A DNA stretch of 64,000 nt from Candidatus Aenigmatarchaeota archaeon (GCA_016193585.1 JACPRW010000003.1:62001-126000); one strand, 5' to 3'; positions 10,315 to 19,927 are shown, counted from the stretch's first letter. Numbers and translations are program-made. The notes: generated by a model from the letters alone, not told the origin.

Positions 10315-11406
10315 TTACGGAACACTAAGAACGCGCGCTAACTGTTTTGACAAAACCCCGAAATCGTAATATTTTACGGCACGTTTTCTGGCTGCTTTGC
10401 CTAGTTTTTTTCTCATTTTTTCGTCTTCAATCAGTTTTACTATGCACTTTTCAAAGATCGCTATATCAAAATCAGATAAAAGCCCGGCTCTTCCGTTGTC
10501 CATGTATTTTACGCTTTCTCCTGCACGCATGGTGACTATAGCTTTTTCCATTGACATAAACTCCTTGATTTTGCAGGAGCTTCTTGTATAAGACGTGAAG
10601 TCATTACCAAAAGGCACAAGACATATGTCCATTGCGGCAATATAATAAGGCATTTCAGAATACTTTACATAATTTGTAAAAATAAATTTATTCTCTATTC
10701 CATTCTTCTTGGTAAATTTTATGAAGTCGTTAAGACCCGGGCCGAAACCAACTATAATGAATCTTACATTGTTATATTTTTTCAGAATCTGGATAGATAC
10801 CTCTGCTATTTCGCGATAGGCGAAAATTCCTTTATATTTTCCTATGTATCCCGTGACTCCTATAAGAATTTCATTTCTTAGATTGTATTTTTCCCTTATA
10901 ACGTCTCTGTCATATTTTTCCGGGTCAAAGAAATCGGTGTCAACACCATATGGTATGGAGAAAACACTTTTGCCAGAACCTCTTATTTCAGATGTGATTT
11001 TATAGAGTTTATCACTCACTACAACTACTTTGTCCGCAGTTTTTACCGCTAAATATTCGAAATATTTTATGTTCCACGGTTTCGGTTTCTTTTTTGTAAA
11101 ATCTTCAAAAGCATCTCCCCATTCTACAACAAGCTCAACGCCCTTTATTTTTTTAAGCAGTATTGCCGGTAACGAAGAAGCTATAAGGGGAGCAGAAGCG
11201 TAAACGGTGTCGCCGTTTTTAACAGTCATGATGGAACTTATTATGTTTGCCGCTATTGCAGCGAGTTTAAAGAATACATTAGACCATGCTCTTGGCATTA
11301 TTTCTTTTTTTTCAAATCTAAGTCTCTTTGTGAGTTCCTTTATCTGTATAGTTGTAGAGAATTTTTCAGGCAGCCCGTAAATAACAGCCAGCATATTAAT
11401 CATCAT
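10315..11406 (-). CDS. GT4 family glycosyltransferase
   Basis: Conserved IPYGVDTDFFDPEKYDRD...IGVTGYIGKYKGIFAY...CKIKEFMSMEKAIVTM. Confidence 0.85.
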   Translation of the reverse strand: MMINMLAVIYGLPEKFSTTIQIKELTKRLRFEKKEIMPRAWSNVFFKLAAIAANIISSIMTVKNGDTVYASAPLIASSLPAILLKKIKGVELVVEWGDAFEDFTKKKPKPWNIKYFEYLAVKTADKVVVVSDKLYKITSEIRGSGKSVFSIPYGVDTDFFDPEKYDRDVIREKYNLRNEILIGVTGYIGKYKGIFAYREIAEVSIQILKKYNNVRFIIVGFGPGLNDFIKFTKKNGIENKFIFTNYVKYSEMPYYIAAMDICLVPFGNDFTSYTRSSCKIKEFMSMEKAIVTMRAGESVKYMDNGRAGLLSDFDIAIFEKCIVKLIEDEKMRKKLGKAARKRAVKYYDFGVLSKQLARVLSVP

Positions 11407-11421
11407 TTCTTTTTATTCAGT

Positions 11422-12480
11422 TCATGTAATGTAATTGGACGTTTTCCACTTCTTTTTGATAAAGAACAGTAAAACCCCATGAAAATACCCTATAAAATGC
11501 ATCGATTGCCTTAAAATGTCGATTAAAAAATATTTTACGCGAAAATCTCCGGCTATGCTCAAAGAACTAAAAGCTGATATGAAAACAATTGCGGACAACA
11601 AGAATGAAATAATGGCAAAAGATATATTCATGTCAATCGGTAAATAACCTATCGAAACCAAAAGAAGCATGGAGTACAAAAAATCTCTGGAAACCGCCGA
11701 GTATTTTTTTGCTTCTTTGAAACCATGTTTTATCATTATTGAAACGCCGCATTTTAGCCAGAAAATGGCAGAACCTATGCCACGCGAGTAGGACTGCAAT
11801 GCAAAACCTTTGAGCGTTTCTCTGCTTCCATGCCATACCACTTTTGGAACAAATGCTGTTTTATATCCAAGATTACATACTTGTAATTTAATTTGTGCCT
11901 CTTCCCCGGCACCTACATAGGTTTCATCAAACCCCCCGACCCTCTCAATAACATCTTTCCTGTAGGACATATTGCTTGTCCCGCCAGTCGGGGATTCGAA
12001 TCCTCCTATGAAAGTTTTTTTGTCTTCTAACCGACCTCTATAAATTCGATTCATCAAAAGACTGTAGTATTTTATGAAATCATTGTTATCCTGATAAGGC
12101 ATATTTTTTGCGTACCCTCCCACGCCTGCAATATTTTTATCATTATAAAATTTTATGAAAGATTTTATCCAGTCTTTTTCGACAATACAGTCATCATCCG
12201 TAAAAAACACTATTTTTCCTTTGGCATTTTTTATTCCTATATTTCTTCCGTGAGCCTGCCCCAAAGAAAAATCTTTTTTCCTGAACCATCTGAAATTTTT
12301 TCTTCTTCCCTCAAAAATCTTTAGCATTTCTTCTGTCCCGTCTGTAGAACTATGAACAACTATGATTTCGTATTTCTTGGATGGGTAATCCAAATTAAAA
12401 ATAGAGTTTAGAGCTCGCCGCAATAAACCCTTTCTGTTATGGGTAGAAATTACTATGCTTACAAAGGGCGTCCCTTTCAT
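11422..12480 (-). CDS. GT2 family glycosyltransferase with C-terminal TM region
   Basis: FVSIVISTHNRKGLLRRALNSIF, FFTDDDCIVEKDW. Confidence 0.9.
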   Translation of the reverse strand: MKGTPFVSIVISTHNRKGLLRRALNSIFNLDYPSKKYEIIVVHSSTDGTEEMLKIFEGRRKNFRWFRKKDFSLGQAHGRNIGIKNAKGKIVFFTDDDCIVEKDWIKSFIKFYNDKNIAGVGGYAKNMPYQDNNDFIKYYSLLMNRIYRGRLEDKKTFIGGFESPTGGTSNMSYRKDVIERVGGFDETYVGAGEEAQIKLQVCNLGYKTAFVPKVVWHGSRETLKGFALQSYSRGIGSAIFWLKCGVSIMIKHGFKEAKKYSAVSRDFLYSMLLLVSIGYLPIDMNISFAIISFLLSAIVFISAFSSLSIAGDFRVKYFLIDILRQSMHFIGYFHGVLLFFIKKKWKTSNYIT

Positions 12481-12516
12481 TATAATTCACCAATCCTATC
12501 AATAACCACATCTTCT

Positions 12517-12614
12517 TATAGCAGATTGTAATAATAATGGAACTTTATACCACAATCTGCTATAGGGAAAGAACATTGTAAAATGTTCCAAAATCAATGT
12601 TCTTTACTATTATA
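12517..12614 (+). repeat. Two-hairpin palindromic element, family A copy 1
   Basis: tatagcagattgta...cacaatctgctata + agaacattg...caatgttct; near-identical copies at 14385, 44913 and 53515(-). Confidence 0.9.
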
Positions 12615-12747
12615 TACCACCGACTAATTCGAGGAAAGCTTTGCTTTCTTCGAATTTCTCAAAGGATTCCAAGTGAATCCTTTGGAGAAAAGTCGGTGGT
12701 TCCTCAAGGGGCTTGCTCTTTGGGGACTAGAAGATGTGATATTGGTG
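12615..12747. repeat. Three-way-junction inverted repeat with two arms plus distal hairpin (element B)
   Basis: Outer stem accaccgact/agtcggtggt encloses hairpins attcgaggaaagc-ttt-gctttcttcgaat and tctcaaaggattc-caagt-gaatcctttggaga, followed by tcctcaagggg-cttg-ctctttgggga. Confidence 0.75.
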
Positions 12748-12899
12748 TCAAGAGAAAGTTTTTTGTATATGATGAAATGAAAGAGTACGCCAAATCAAGG
12801 GTGTAAAGAGTTTATGAGGTTTAGCTGCCTAATATTTGTGCACCAGAGCACCTTCCAATTACTTTTGGATATAGGGGTGAAATTATTATCAAAAAAACA

Positions 12900-13439
12900 G
12901 TGAAATTGCTTGCTGATGGCTTGGGTTTAATTGTTAAAAGAAAATATCCCCAGCCGTTTGTGAGGGAAATCCTAGACAGGCGCGAGTTAGTAGGGGCTGA
13001 AATAGGTGTGTGGCGAGGTGACAATGCAAAAGCGATGCTGAAAATACTGGATATCAGAAAACTTTACTTGATAGATCCCTATGAGACTTACGATGAATAC
13101 AAAGAAGAAGAAAAAAGTGGGGCGTTCTCTCAAAAAGCGTTGAAAGAAGTGGAAAAAATAATATCTCGTGATAAAAGAGTGGTCTTAATAAGGGAGCGGT
13201 CTGAAAATGCCGTAAATAAAATAATAGAGCCTTTGGATTTTGTTTTCATAGACGGGAACCATGATTATGAATACGTAAAAAAAGACCTTGAAATGTATTA
13301 TCCCCTGGTTAAGAAAGGCGGGTTCATAGCAGGCGACGACATAAGCATTGATGATGTCTCTAAAGCTGTTATAGAATTTTCATTAAAAACTAAACTCAGA
13401 TTGCATGTAAGACATAATAACTTCTTTTTTGTGAAATAA
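12900..13439 (+). CDS. Class I SAM-dependent methyltransferase (Methyltransf_24-like)
   Basis: AEIGVWRGDNAKAML..LYLIDPYETY..DFVFIDGNHDYEYVKKDLEMYYPLVKKGGFIAGDD. Confidence 0.8.
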   Translation: MKLLADGLGLIVKRKYPQPFVREILDRRELVGAEIGVWRGDNAKAMLKILDIRKLYLIDPYETYDEYKEEEKSGAFSQKALKEVEKIISRDKRVVLIRERSENAVNKIIEPLDFVFIDGNHDYEYVKKDLEMYYPLVKKGGFIAGDDISIDDVSKAVIEFSLKTKLRLHVRHNNFFFVK

Positions 13440-14279
13440 TTATCTCTCGATAAGCTTCATCAGAAACAGTTTTATAGAAGATAATACCAAATTCTTTCTG
13501 TTGCTTAAGGACCACTGCCGCAAGAATTTCCTTTCATCTAGATTACTCTCCTTCTGTATATGTTCCCAGTAACTTTTCCTTAGGACATGTTTATACTTCT
13601 TGTAAAAAATTTCCTTCTTTTCCCTGTTTTTTAAGAACTCTTCTAGGGCTTTCTTGTTGTTGAAATATACCCAGTTTGAACTTTGCCCACCTATATGGAC
13701 ACACTTCATTCTTTTGCATGCAATCAGATACCCTTTGCTCCTGGCATTTGTCTCCCAATCAGCGTCGTAGAACCCCAAAGGAAAATTCTTGGCATCAAAA
13801 TGGCATTTTTCCATAACCTCTTTTCTTGTACCCATTACAGTAGTAGACCAGTCGCATATTTTTATATTCCCGTCTACATAACCTAGTTCACCCACGCTCC
13901 TGTCTATGTACTTATCTTCGACTATACCCAATACACCTATCTGCTTATGTTCGCTTAAAATGTCAGTTGCTTTTTCGATCCACCGTTTTTCGAATACTAT
14001 TACGTCATCGTCTACTATGAAGTAGAAATCGTAATTTTTGTGTTTCTTCACTACATTTGTTATTGCAATTGGTATGTTGCACATTATTTCCGATTTGACA
14101 ATATCCACAGCTGGAAACTGCCTGTTCATGCTCTCGAAAAATCTCCTGTTATCTTTAGGACCATTGTAAGCAAGAGCTATCTTGAAGTTCCCGGAATTTT
14201 TCTTGAAAATATATTTTATGTTATCGAATATTTTTTCGTGCTTCCCGACTGTTGTTATGATTATAAGGCTTTTCTGCAT
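13440..14279 (-). CDS. GT2-like glycosyltransferase
   Basis: DFYFIVDDDVIVFEKRW, GFYDADWETNARSKGYLIAC. Confidence 0.8.
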   Translation of the reverse strand: MQKSLIIITTVGKHEKIFDNIKYIFKKNSGNFKIALAYNGPKDNRRFFESMNRQFPAVDIVKSEIMCNIPIAITNVVKKHKNYDFYFIVDDDVIVFEKRWIEKATDILSEHKQIGVLGIVEDKYIDRSVGELGYVDGNIKICDWSTTVMGTRKEVMEKCHFDAKNFPLGFYDADWETNARSKGYLIACKRMKCVHIGGQSSNWVYFNNKKALEEFLKNREKKEIFYKKYKHVLRKSYWEHIQKESNLDERKFLRQWSLSNRKNLVLSSIKLFLMKLIER

Positions 14280-14384
14280 CTGTATCGTGCTCCTTCAAAC
14301 AGTATTTTTTGGTAACTCTTAACCGACTTCCTGCGATAAATAGGTACTCATAATCCCTTAAGCCTTTGGAATTGATTTGTATCT

Positions 14385-14482
14385 TATAGCAGATTGTAAT
14401 AATAATGGAACTTTTAGCTGCAATCTGCTATAGGGAAAGAACATCATAAAATGTTCCAAAATCAATGTTCTTTACTATTATA
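14385..14482 (+). repeat. Two-hairpin palindromic element, family A copy 2
   Basis: tatagcagattgtaataataatggaacttttagctgcaatctgctatagggaaagaacatcataaaatgttccaaaatcaatgttctttactattata. Confidence 0.9.
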
Positions 14483-14531
14483 GTGAAACAAGTATATAGG
14501 TTTTTATAGTTTTTTTGATGGCTTAACAGCT

Positions 14532-15578
14532 ATGCTGGATCTTGCCCGCGTGCGCACGGTTGTCGTCATCAAAGGCTCGAGTATAGGAGACATTATAACC
14601 GGCATCCCCATGCTCCGCAACCTGAGAGCGGCGTTTCCCTCTGCCGTGATAATTCTCGCCTGCAGTTACAAGGGAAAAGGTATTTCCATCGTCAAAAATT
14701 GCCCCTACATTGATGAGCATGTCACCCTTGATTACAAGACCGACGGTATGCTGGTGACTGTAAGAAAAGTTCTCTCCATCAGAAAACGGAAACCAGACAT
14801 CGTCATTAATGGCTTCCCGACAACGGCGAAATCGTCGGTGCTCGCGTGGCTCATAGGCGGCGCACTGAAATTAGGAATAGCGAGCAGGAAAAAGACGGTG
14901 TTGCCGTTCGTTTTCGACCGCATCGTGAAATCGGGAGGGAAAACCGCAGTTGAAGCCGAGGATTCTATCCTTAGAACCCTTGGAATGCCGCACGGCGGCA
15001 CGCATCTTGAGCTGTTTCTCGGAACGAAGGGCGCGAAAAGAGCGCTGGCAAAAAAGCTCGCAAAGTGCGGCATAGGCGCAAAGGACAGGATTGTCGGCTT
15101 CTATTTCGGTAAAAGTGTCGATATCTGCAGGTCATGGAGGAACGAGAAATGGGCTGAGCTCATGGAAACCATGAGGGAAAAACACAGGGTTAAGCTCGTT
15201 TTCATAGGGGGGAACGACAGTGCGCTTCGAGGGAATGCCATAGAAAGGCTCTACAAGCGGAAAGTCTGCAACTTCATCGGCAAGCTGAGGCTGGAGGAAA
15301 CCGCAGCCCTTCTTCAAAGGTGCAGCGTCTTCGTTACTACAAACGCGGGTCCGATGCAGCTTGCCGCGGCGCTGGGGACGCCCATGGTTGCGCTGCACGG
15401 CTCGTCGCTGCCTGAGTGGTACCCTCACGCGAGGAAGGTTGTCAACTTGAGGAACAATGAAATCTGCGCGTATCCGTGCGGCAATGACAGCTACTGCACG
15501 AAATGCCATGGAAGGAGCATCAAGGACATTCCGGTGGCAGACGTGTACAAAGCTGCCAAGAAGGTAGTGGGGTGGTAA
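14532..15578 (+). CDS. GT9 (heptosyltransferase-like) glycosyltransferase
   Basis: VIKGSSIGDIITGIPMLRNLRAAFP; FVTTNAGPMQLAAALGTPMVALHGSSLPEWYPH. Confidence 0.88.
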   Translation: MLDLARVRTVVVIKGSSIGDIITGIPMLRNLRAAFPSAVIILACSYKGKGISIVKNCPYIDEHVTLDYKTDGMLVTVRKVLSIRKRKPDIVINGFPTTAKSSVLAWLIGGALKLGIASRKKTVLPFVFDRIVKSGGKTAVEAEDSILRTLGMPHGGTHLELFLGTKGAKRALAKKLAKCGIGAKDRIVGFYFGKSVDICRSWRNEKWAELMETMREKHRVKLVFIGGNDSALRGNAIERLYKRKVCNFIGKLRLEETAALLQRCSVFVTTNAGPMQLAAALGTPMVALHGSSLPEWYPHARKVVNLRNNEICAYPCGNDSYCTKCHGRSIKDIPVADVYKAAKKVVGW

Positions 15579-15595
15579 TCACCCGTATTTCAGCT

Positions 15596-16402
15596 TGTAT
15601 CACCGCATCTTGAGCCACGAGAGGACGACGCCCTTTATCTGGTTCCTTACGAAATCCCGCAGGAGGTATTTTTCGTGCACGGGCGTGTTGACGCGTTTCA
15701 GTTCTTTTTCCCTGTAGGCATTTGAAAGTGTTTTTATGCTTCTTCAGGTGCATTTCTATCCTGTTCTTTTCGTATATCCAGTCTCTGAGCTTCTCCTTAT
15801 GGTTCATAAAAAGCCATGTTGTGCTCAACCCGCCTATGTGCACATACGTTATCCCGTAGCGTTCTATAAGGAACCCCTTGCATCTGATTGTCGTTTGCCA
15901 GTCTATGTCGTAATGTCCAAGGTAGAATTTTTGAGTCGAAGCCGCATTTCTTCGGGATAGTGCGCCGTGTACACATGATGAGGTCGTCATCAGGTAGGTG
16001 CTTTTTCAGCACGGTGTTGATGGCGAGCGGTATGTTACCGATTGTAGTGGAAACGACTATATCGGCATCCGGGAAGCATTGCTTCATCTTGCTGAAGAAA
16101 GAGTGGTTATCCGGAGGCCCATTGTACGCAAGGGCGATAGTATACTCTGTTGTTTTGTTTTTTTCAGGATATACTGAATGTTATCGGATATAGTGGACCA
16201 ACAAAAGAATACCGACATAGTACTTTTGTTGTCCGCTACACGCGGAAAACAAGGTTTTCCGGTGCACCAAAAAGCTTTGCTTTTTGCGTGTAAGTGAACC
16301 AAGATATAATACCTGATTATTTACTTGGTTCACTATATCTTGCTGTGCTTGCCGACGGTCGTTGTTGAAATTCTAAGTAGAAGCACCAGCGTGGGAAACA
16401 TC
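15596..16402 (-). pseudogene. Decayed paralog of the 13440-14279 glycosyltransferase, with frameshifts, internal deletion and a palindromic element insertion
   Basis: Fragments RISTTTVGKHSK | ISDNIQYILKKT | SFF..KQCFPDADIVVSTTIGNIPLAINTVLKKH | YDIDWQTTIRCKGFLI..VHIGGLSTTWLF align to the intact gene in different frames. Confidence 0.85.
16191..16335 (+). mobile_element. Palindromic element family C copy 1 (hairpin - three-way junction - hairpin), inserted in the GT pseudogene
   Basis: accaacaaaag...cttttgttgt; tacacgc[ggaaaacaaggttttcc][aaaaagctttgcttttt]gcgtgta; agtgaaccaag...cttggttcact; TA on both flanks; second copy at 21137-21275 in reverse. Confidence 0.85.
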
Positions 16403-16552
16403 GTGAACACACGATGCCTCTAGCTGACCTATACACCAACGGGCGTATAGGTATAGGTCTATGCTGATGCTTCTTGTCGAGCATTTCAACAAAGCCCCTC
16501 AATTGGCCACCTAACGTTGGGTGTAATTGTATTTAAAATATCTTCGGTAATA

Positions 16553-16685
16553 GAGGCTTTGTTTAAAAAGCACCCACTACCGCCGAAATGGCTTGGCGCA
16601 CCTACGGTGCGTCGGTTCACGTGACGGTGGCGGGTTACGCGTTAGCAGGCGTCATACTGAAGCCTGCGACTTTTTAAACAAAGCT
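16553..16685 (+). repeat. Long inverted repeat with two internal arms (element G copy 1)
   Basis: Outer stem ctttgtttaaaaag/ctttttaaacaaag; arm 1 acccactaccgcc..gcgcacctacggtgcg..ggtggcgggt; arm 2 gcaggc..agcctgc; related sequence at 36987-37076. Confidence 0.7.
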
Positions 16686-16700
16686 GGCAATAGAAAGCTG

Positions 16701-17159
16701 ATGCGTATGGATTCACCGAAGCTTATCTCTCTTGAGTGGAAAGTAGATGACCGCGGGTATCTGATGCAGCTGTTCAATGCAGATCTCAATGTGAAGCGCG
16801 CGTATGTCGTCGGTAATTATGCAAAAGGGACTATCCGCGGCTTTCACGGCCACATGAAAGAATGGAAATATTTCTGCGTCGTGAAGGGAAGCGTGAAATT
16901 CGTCCTCGTGCAGCATAACGTCAGTGAAGGTGTGGAAGACCCGGAACCGCTCAGGGAAAAGATACATACGTATGTTCTCAGCGACAGGAAACCGTCGATT
17001 TTGGTTATCCCTCCGTGCTACTACAATGGCTGGGTTTCGTTGGAAGAAGGGACGTTGCTCATGGGCATGAGCGACAGGACGCTTGCCGAGAGTATTGACG
17101 ACGATTACCGCATCGACCCGTTCACGTTCGGCGACGTCTGGAGCACCAAGCCCCGGTGA
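16701..17159 (+). CDS. dTDP-4-dehydrorhamnose 3,5-epimerase-like cupin
   Basis: IRGFHGHMKEWKYFCVVKGSVKFVLV..VIPPCYYNGWVSLEEGTLLMGMSD. Confidence 0.75.
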   Translation: MRMDSPKLISLEWKVDDRGYLMQLFNADLNVKRAYVVGNYAKGTIRGFHGHMKEWKYFCVVKGSVKFVLVQHNVSEGVEDPEPLREKIHTYVLSDRKPSILVIPPCYYNGWVSLEEGTLLMGMSDRTLAESIDDDYRIDPFTFGDVWSTKPR

Positions 17160-18151
17160 ATCTGATGAACGTACTGGTCACAGGAGGCGCAGGATATCTG
17201 GGCTCGGTTCTCGTCCCTCAGCTGGTGGCGAAAGGGCACCGTGTCTCGGTCCTTGACAATTTTCTCTACGGCACCGGCTCGCTCGACGAAGTTGCCGGGA
17301 AAATAAAGGTCTTCGACGGCGATATACGGAACATGACAACCGTTGTCAAGGCCATGGCTGATGCTGACGTTGTTATTCATCTTGCTTCCATCGTAGGCGA
17401 CCAAGCTGGCGATCTTGACAGGAAAACCACCATAGAAATCAACTACCTTGCGACGAAAAACATCGCTGAGCTGTGCGAACTGTATGGGAAGAAGCTTATC
17501 TTCGCATCCACCTGCTCGGTGTACGGCGACAGCCAGGAGAAGATGATGCGTGAGGACGAAACGCATGTGTTCGTGCCGCTGAGCCTGTACGGCGAGACAA
17601 AACTGAGATCGGAGAATGCCATAAAAGCGTTCGACGTAGACTATGCGGTATTCAGGATGGGCACGTTGTTCGGCCTTTCTCCCCGCATGCGCTTTGATCT
17701 CGTTATCAATCTGTTCATAGCGAAGTCCCTGAATGCTGAGAAACTTACCGTTTTTGGCGGCCAGCAGTATCGACCATTCATCCACTTGGCAGATGCAGCC
17801 CGTGCATTCGTGATGGGAATCGAGGACGGCTGGAAAGGGACGTTCAACGTCTCCTGGAAGAACTACCGCCTTGTTGATGTGGCGACTGAACTGAAGGAAA
17901 AATTGGGCGCTGAGGTGGAGATTTCAACCGACATAGTCGACAAAAGGAATTACTTTGTCGACACGGGAAAGGTGAGGTCGCTTGGGTTCGAGTCAGAGAA
18001 GGATATAAATTTTGCAGTAGATCAATTGAGATCATTCGGGCATATCCGCGATTACAGGAACCAGAGGTTCAGCAATTTCGGGAGCATATTCGGCGACAAG
18101 GAGAAGCAGCGGAAGATATACACGCTCGGCCCTCTTGGTGAACGTCTATGA
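17156..18151 (+). CDS. NAD-dependent sugar epimerase/dehydratase
   Basis: NVLVTGGAGYLGSVLVPQLVAKGHRVSVLDNFLYG; STCSVYG. Confidence 0.88.
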   Translation: MNLMNVLVTGGAGYLGSVLVPQLVAKGHRVSVLDNFLYGTGSLDEVAGKIKVFDGDIRNMTTVVKAMADADVVIHLASIVGDQAGDLDRKTTIEINYLATKNIAELCELYGKKLIFASTCSVYGDSQEKMMREDETHVFVPLSLYGETKLRSENAIKAFDVDYAVFRMGTLFGLSPRMRFDLVINLFIAKSLNAEKLTVFGGQQYRPFIHLADAARAFVMGIEDGWKGTFNVSWKNYRLVDVATELKEKLGAEVEISTDIVDKRNYFVDTGKVRSLGFESEKDINFAVDQLRSFGHIRDYRNQRFSNFGSIFGDKEKQRKIYTLGPLGERL

Positions 18152-18894
18152 AAGTGCTTATTACGGGATCAACGGGAAGGCTAGGAACAGAAGTTGCAAA
18201 GCTGTTCCCTGATGCATTAACCCCACGAAGGACTGAGCTTGACGCCTCCGATCGGGGCAGCATATACACATACGTGGCGAAAGAAAAGCCCGATGTCATC
18301 ATCCACCTTGCCGCCCTGACCGGCATACCGCCGTGCGAGACGAACAAGGAGCTCGCATGGAGGACAAACGTCGAGGGCACCATGCATCTCATAAATGCAT
18401 GCTACGAAAACAACAAAGGTTGTTATTTCCTCTATATGTCAACGCCATGCGTTATGGACGGGAAGCGTGGCATGTATGTTGAAACGGACATTCCCAATCC
18501 GGAGAATTTCTACGGGCTTACCAAGCTGCTTGGCGAAGTGGTCGTGCTTAACCACGCCCTGAAGAACAGGACTGTGGTGCGCGGCAATTTCGTGCCGAAG
18601 ATGAAATGGCCGCATCCCGGCGCGTTCACCGACCGGTACGGCACCTACCTTTTTGCGCCCGACCTCGCAAAGGCGATACAGGAAGTCGTGGATGCCCGAT
18701 ACACAGGCATGCTGCACCTTGTCGGTCAGGAGCTGCTGAGCATGCACCAGCTCGCTATGCTATGCCCCGATTCGCAGGACGTCAAGCAGATGTCGTACGC
18801 AGAGTACCTGAAGAACGGCGGCTACAGGCTCACGCAGAACATGAGCCTCGATACCATTCACAAGGAGTGGAAGCGTTTCAGAATCAGCAAGTAA
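18148..18894 (+). CDS. RmlD-like NAD(P)-dependent sugar reductase
   Basis: MKVLITGSTGRLGTEVAKLF; DVIIHLAALTGIPPCETNKELAWRTNVEGTMHL. Confidence 0.8.
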   Translation: MKVLITGSTGRLGTEVAKLFPDALTPRRTELDASDRGSIYTYVAKEKPDVIIHLAALTGIPPCETNKELAWRTNVEGTMHLINACYENNKGCYFLYMSTPCVMDGKRGMYVETDIPNPENFYGLTKLLGEVVVLNHALKNRTVVRGNFVPKMKWPHPGAFTDRYGTYLFAPDLAKAIQEVVDARYTGMLHLVGQELLSMHQLAMLCPDSQDVKQMSYAEYLKNGGYRLTQNMSLDTIHKEWKRFRISK

Positions 18895-18897
18895 CTG

Positions 18898-19848
18898 CTA
18901 CTTGTATCCTTTGTACTGCTTGTACCACGCGACGGTTTTGCGTATGCCGTCCTCCAGCCCGACAGCAGGCTCCCACTGGAGCGCTTTCCTGACTTTTGCT
19001 ATGTCAGCGCACGTCTTCGGTGGGTCGCCGGGACTTGCTTCCTCCTCGACGAAATGCTGCTTCTTGCATGTTATGGATGCTATAAGGTTCCGGACGAAAG
19101 AAATGGGCACAGACTTCCCTGAACCTACATTAAAACATCCTTTTTTTATGTTACTATTCATGGCGATTATGTTCGCGTCGACCGCATCGTCGATGTGCAG
19201 GAAGTCGCGTACCGTGTCAACAACGGCGCCGTCGCGCATGTACACAACGGTATCCGTCCCGTCCAGGCAGCTCATGATGTCCCTGAGGATGAGCATGTCG
19301 GGCCTTCCCCATTGACCGTACATGGTGTAGTATCTGAAATTTATCACCGGGATGCCGTAGCAATTCGCGTAGGTTTCGCAGTATTTCTCCGCGGCGAGCT
19401 TCGATGCGCCATAGGGGCTTACAGGATTGAGCTGCGCCTCCTCGCTTGTCGGGAATTCACTGGTTGTTCCGTACACCGCGGATGTCGAGGCGAACAGAAA
19501 TTTTTCAGCATGCGCGATGCTCAGTTCAAGAAGCTTAAGGGTGAAGTTCACGTTGACGTCGTGATACAGAAGTGGCTTTTCGACAGAATCCCTGACGCCG
19601 GCGTACGCGGCGAGGTGGAAAATTATGTCTACATCCATCATGTCGGCTTTCGTGATATCACTGATATCCATCTGCCTGAACGTGAAGTGCCTGTTTTCCT
19701 GCAGCGCTGCGGTGCGCGCCTGCTTGAGTGAAACGTCGTAGTAGTCATTGAGGTTATCTATGCCGATGACATCGTGTCCCTCTTTGAGCAGCCGTTCACA
19801 GAGATTGAAGCCGACGAATCCTGCAGAGCCTGTAACGAGTACCGTCAT
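18898..19848 (-). CDS. NAD-dependent epimerase (UDP-glucuronate 4-epimerase-like)
   Basis: VLVTGSAGFVGFNLCERLLKEGHDVIGIDNLNDYYDVSLKQAR. Confidence 0.85.
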   Translation of the reverse strand: MTVLVTGSAGFVGFNLCERLLKEGHDVIGIDNLNDYYDVSLKQARTAALQENRHFTFRQMDISDITKADMMDVDIIFHLAAYAGVRDSVEKPLLYHDVNVNFTLKLLELSIAHAEKFLFASTSAVYGTTSEFPTSEEAQLNPVSPYGASKLAAEKYCETYANCYGIPVINFRYYTMYGQWGRPDMLILRDIMSCLDGTDTVVYMRDGAVVDTVRDFLHIDDAVDANIIAMNSNIKKGCFNVGSGKSVPISFVRNLIASITCKKQHFVEEEASPGDPPKTCADIAKVRKALQWEPAVGLEDGIRKTVAWYKQYKGYK

Positions 19849-19927
19849 ATGGTCACGCTTTTGGTGGGATGTTTAGTTACGCGTGGATGTTTTTTTAAAG
19901 CTATATTTAGTGTAAATGTTTTGACGC

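Noticed and set aside
12517-12747. tRNA or other cloverleaf RNA gene interpretation of the two-armed junctions
   Set aside because: No T-loop GTTCRANYC, D-loop, anticodon geometry or CCA end in tRNA-like positions; arms have 3-5 nt loops.
12517-14482. CRISPR array interpretation of repeated palindromes
   Set aside because: Copies are dispersed, not regularly spaced with unique spacers, and no cas genes are visible.
16341-16500. Inverted repeat gttgaaat...atttcaac with internal acctatac/gtatagg hairpin
   Set aside because: Partly overlaps the 5' end of the GT pseudogene; could be an additional element but boundaries and copies could not be supported.
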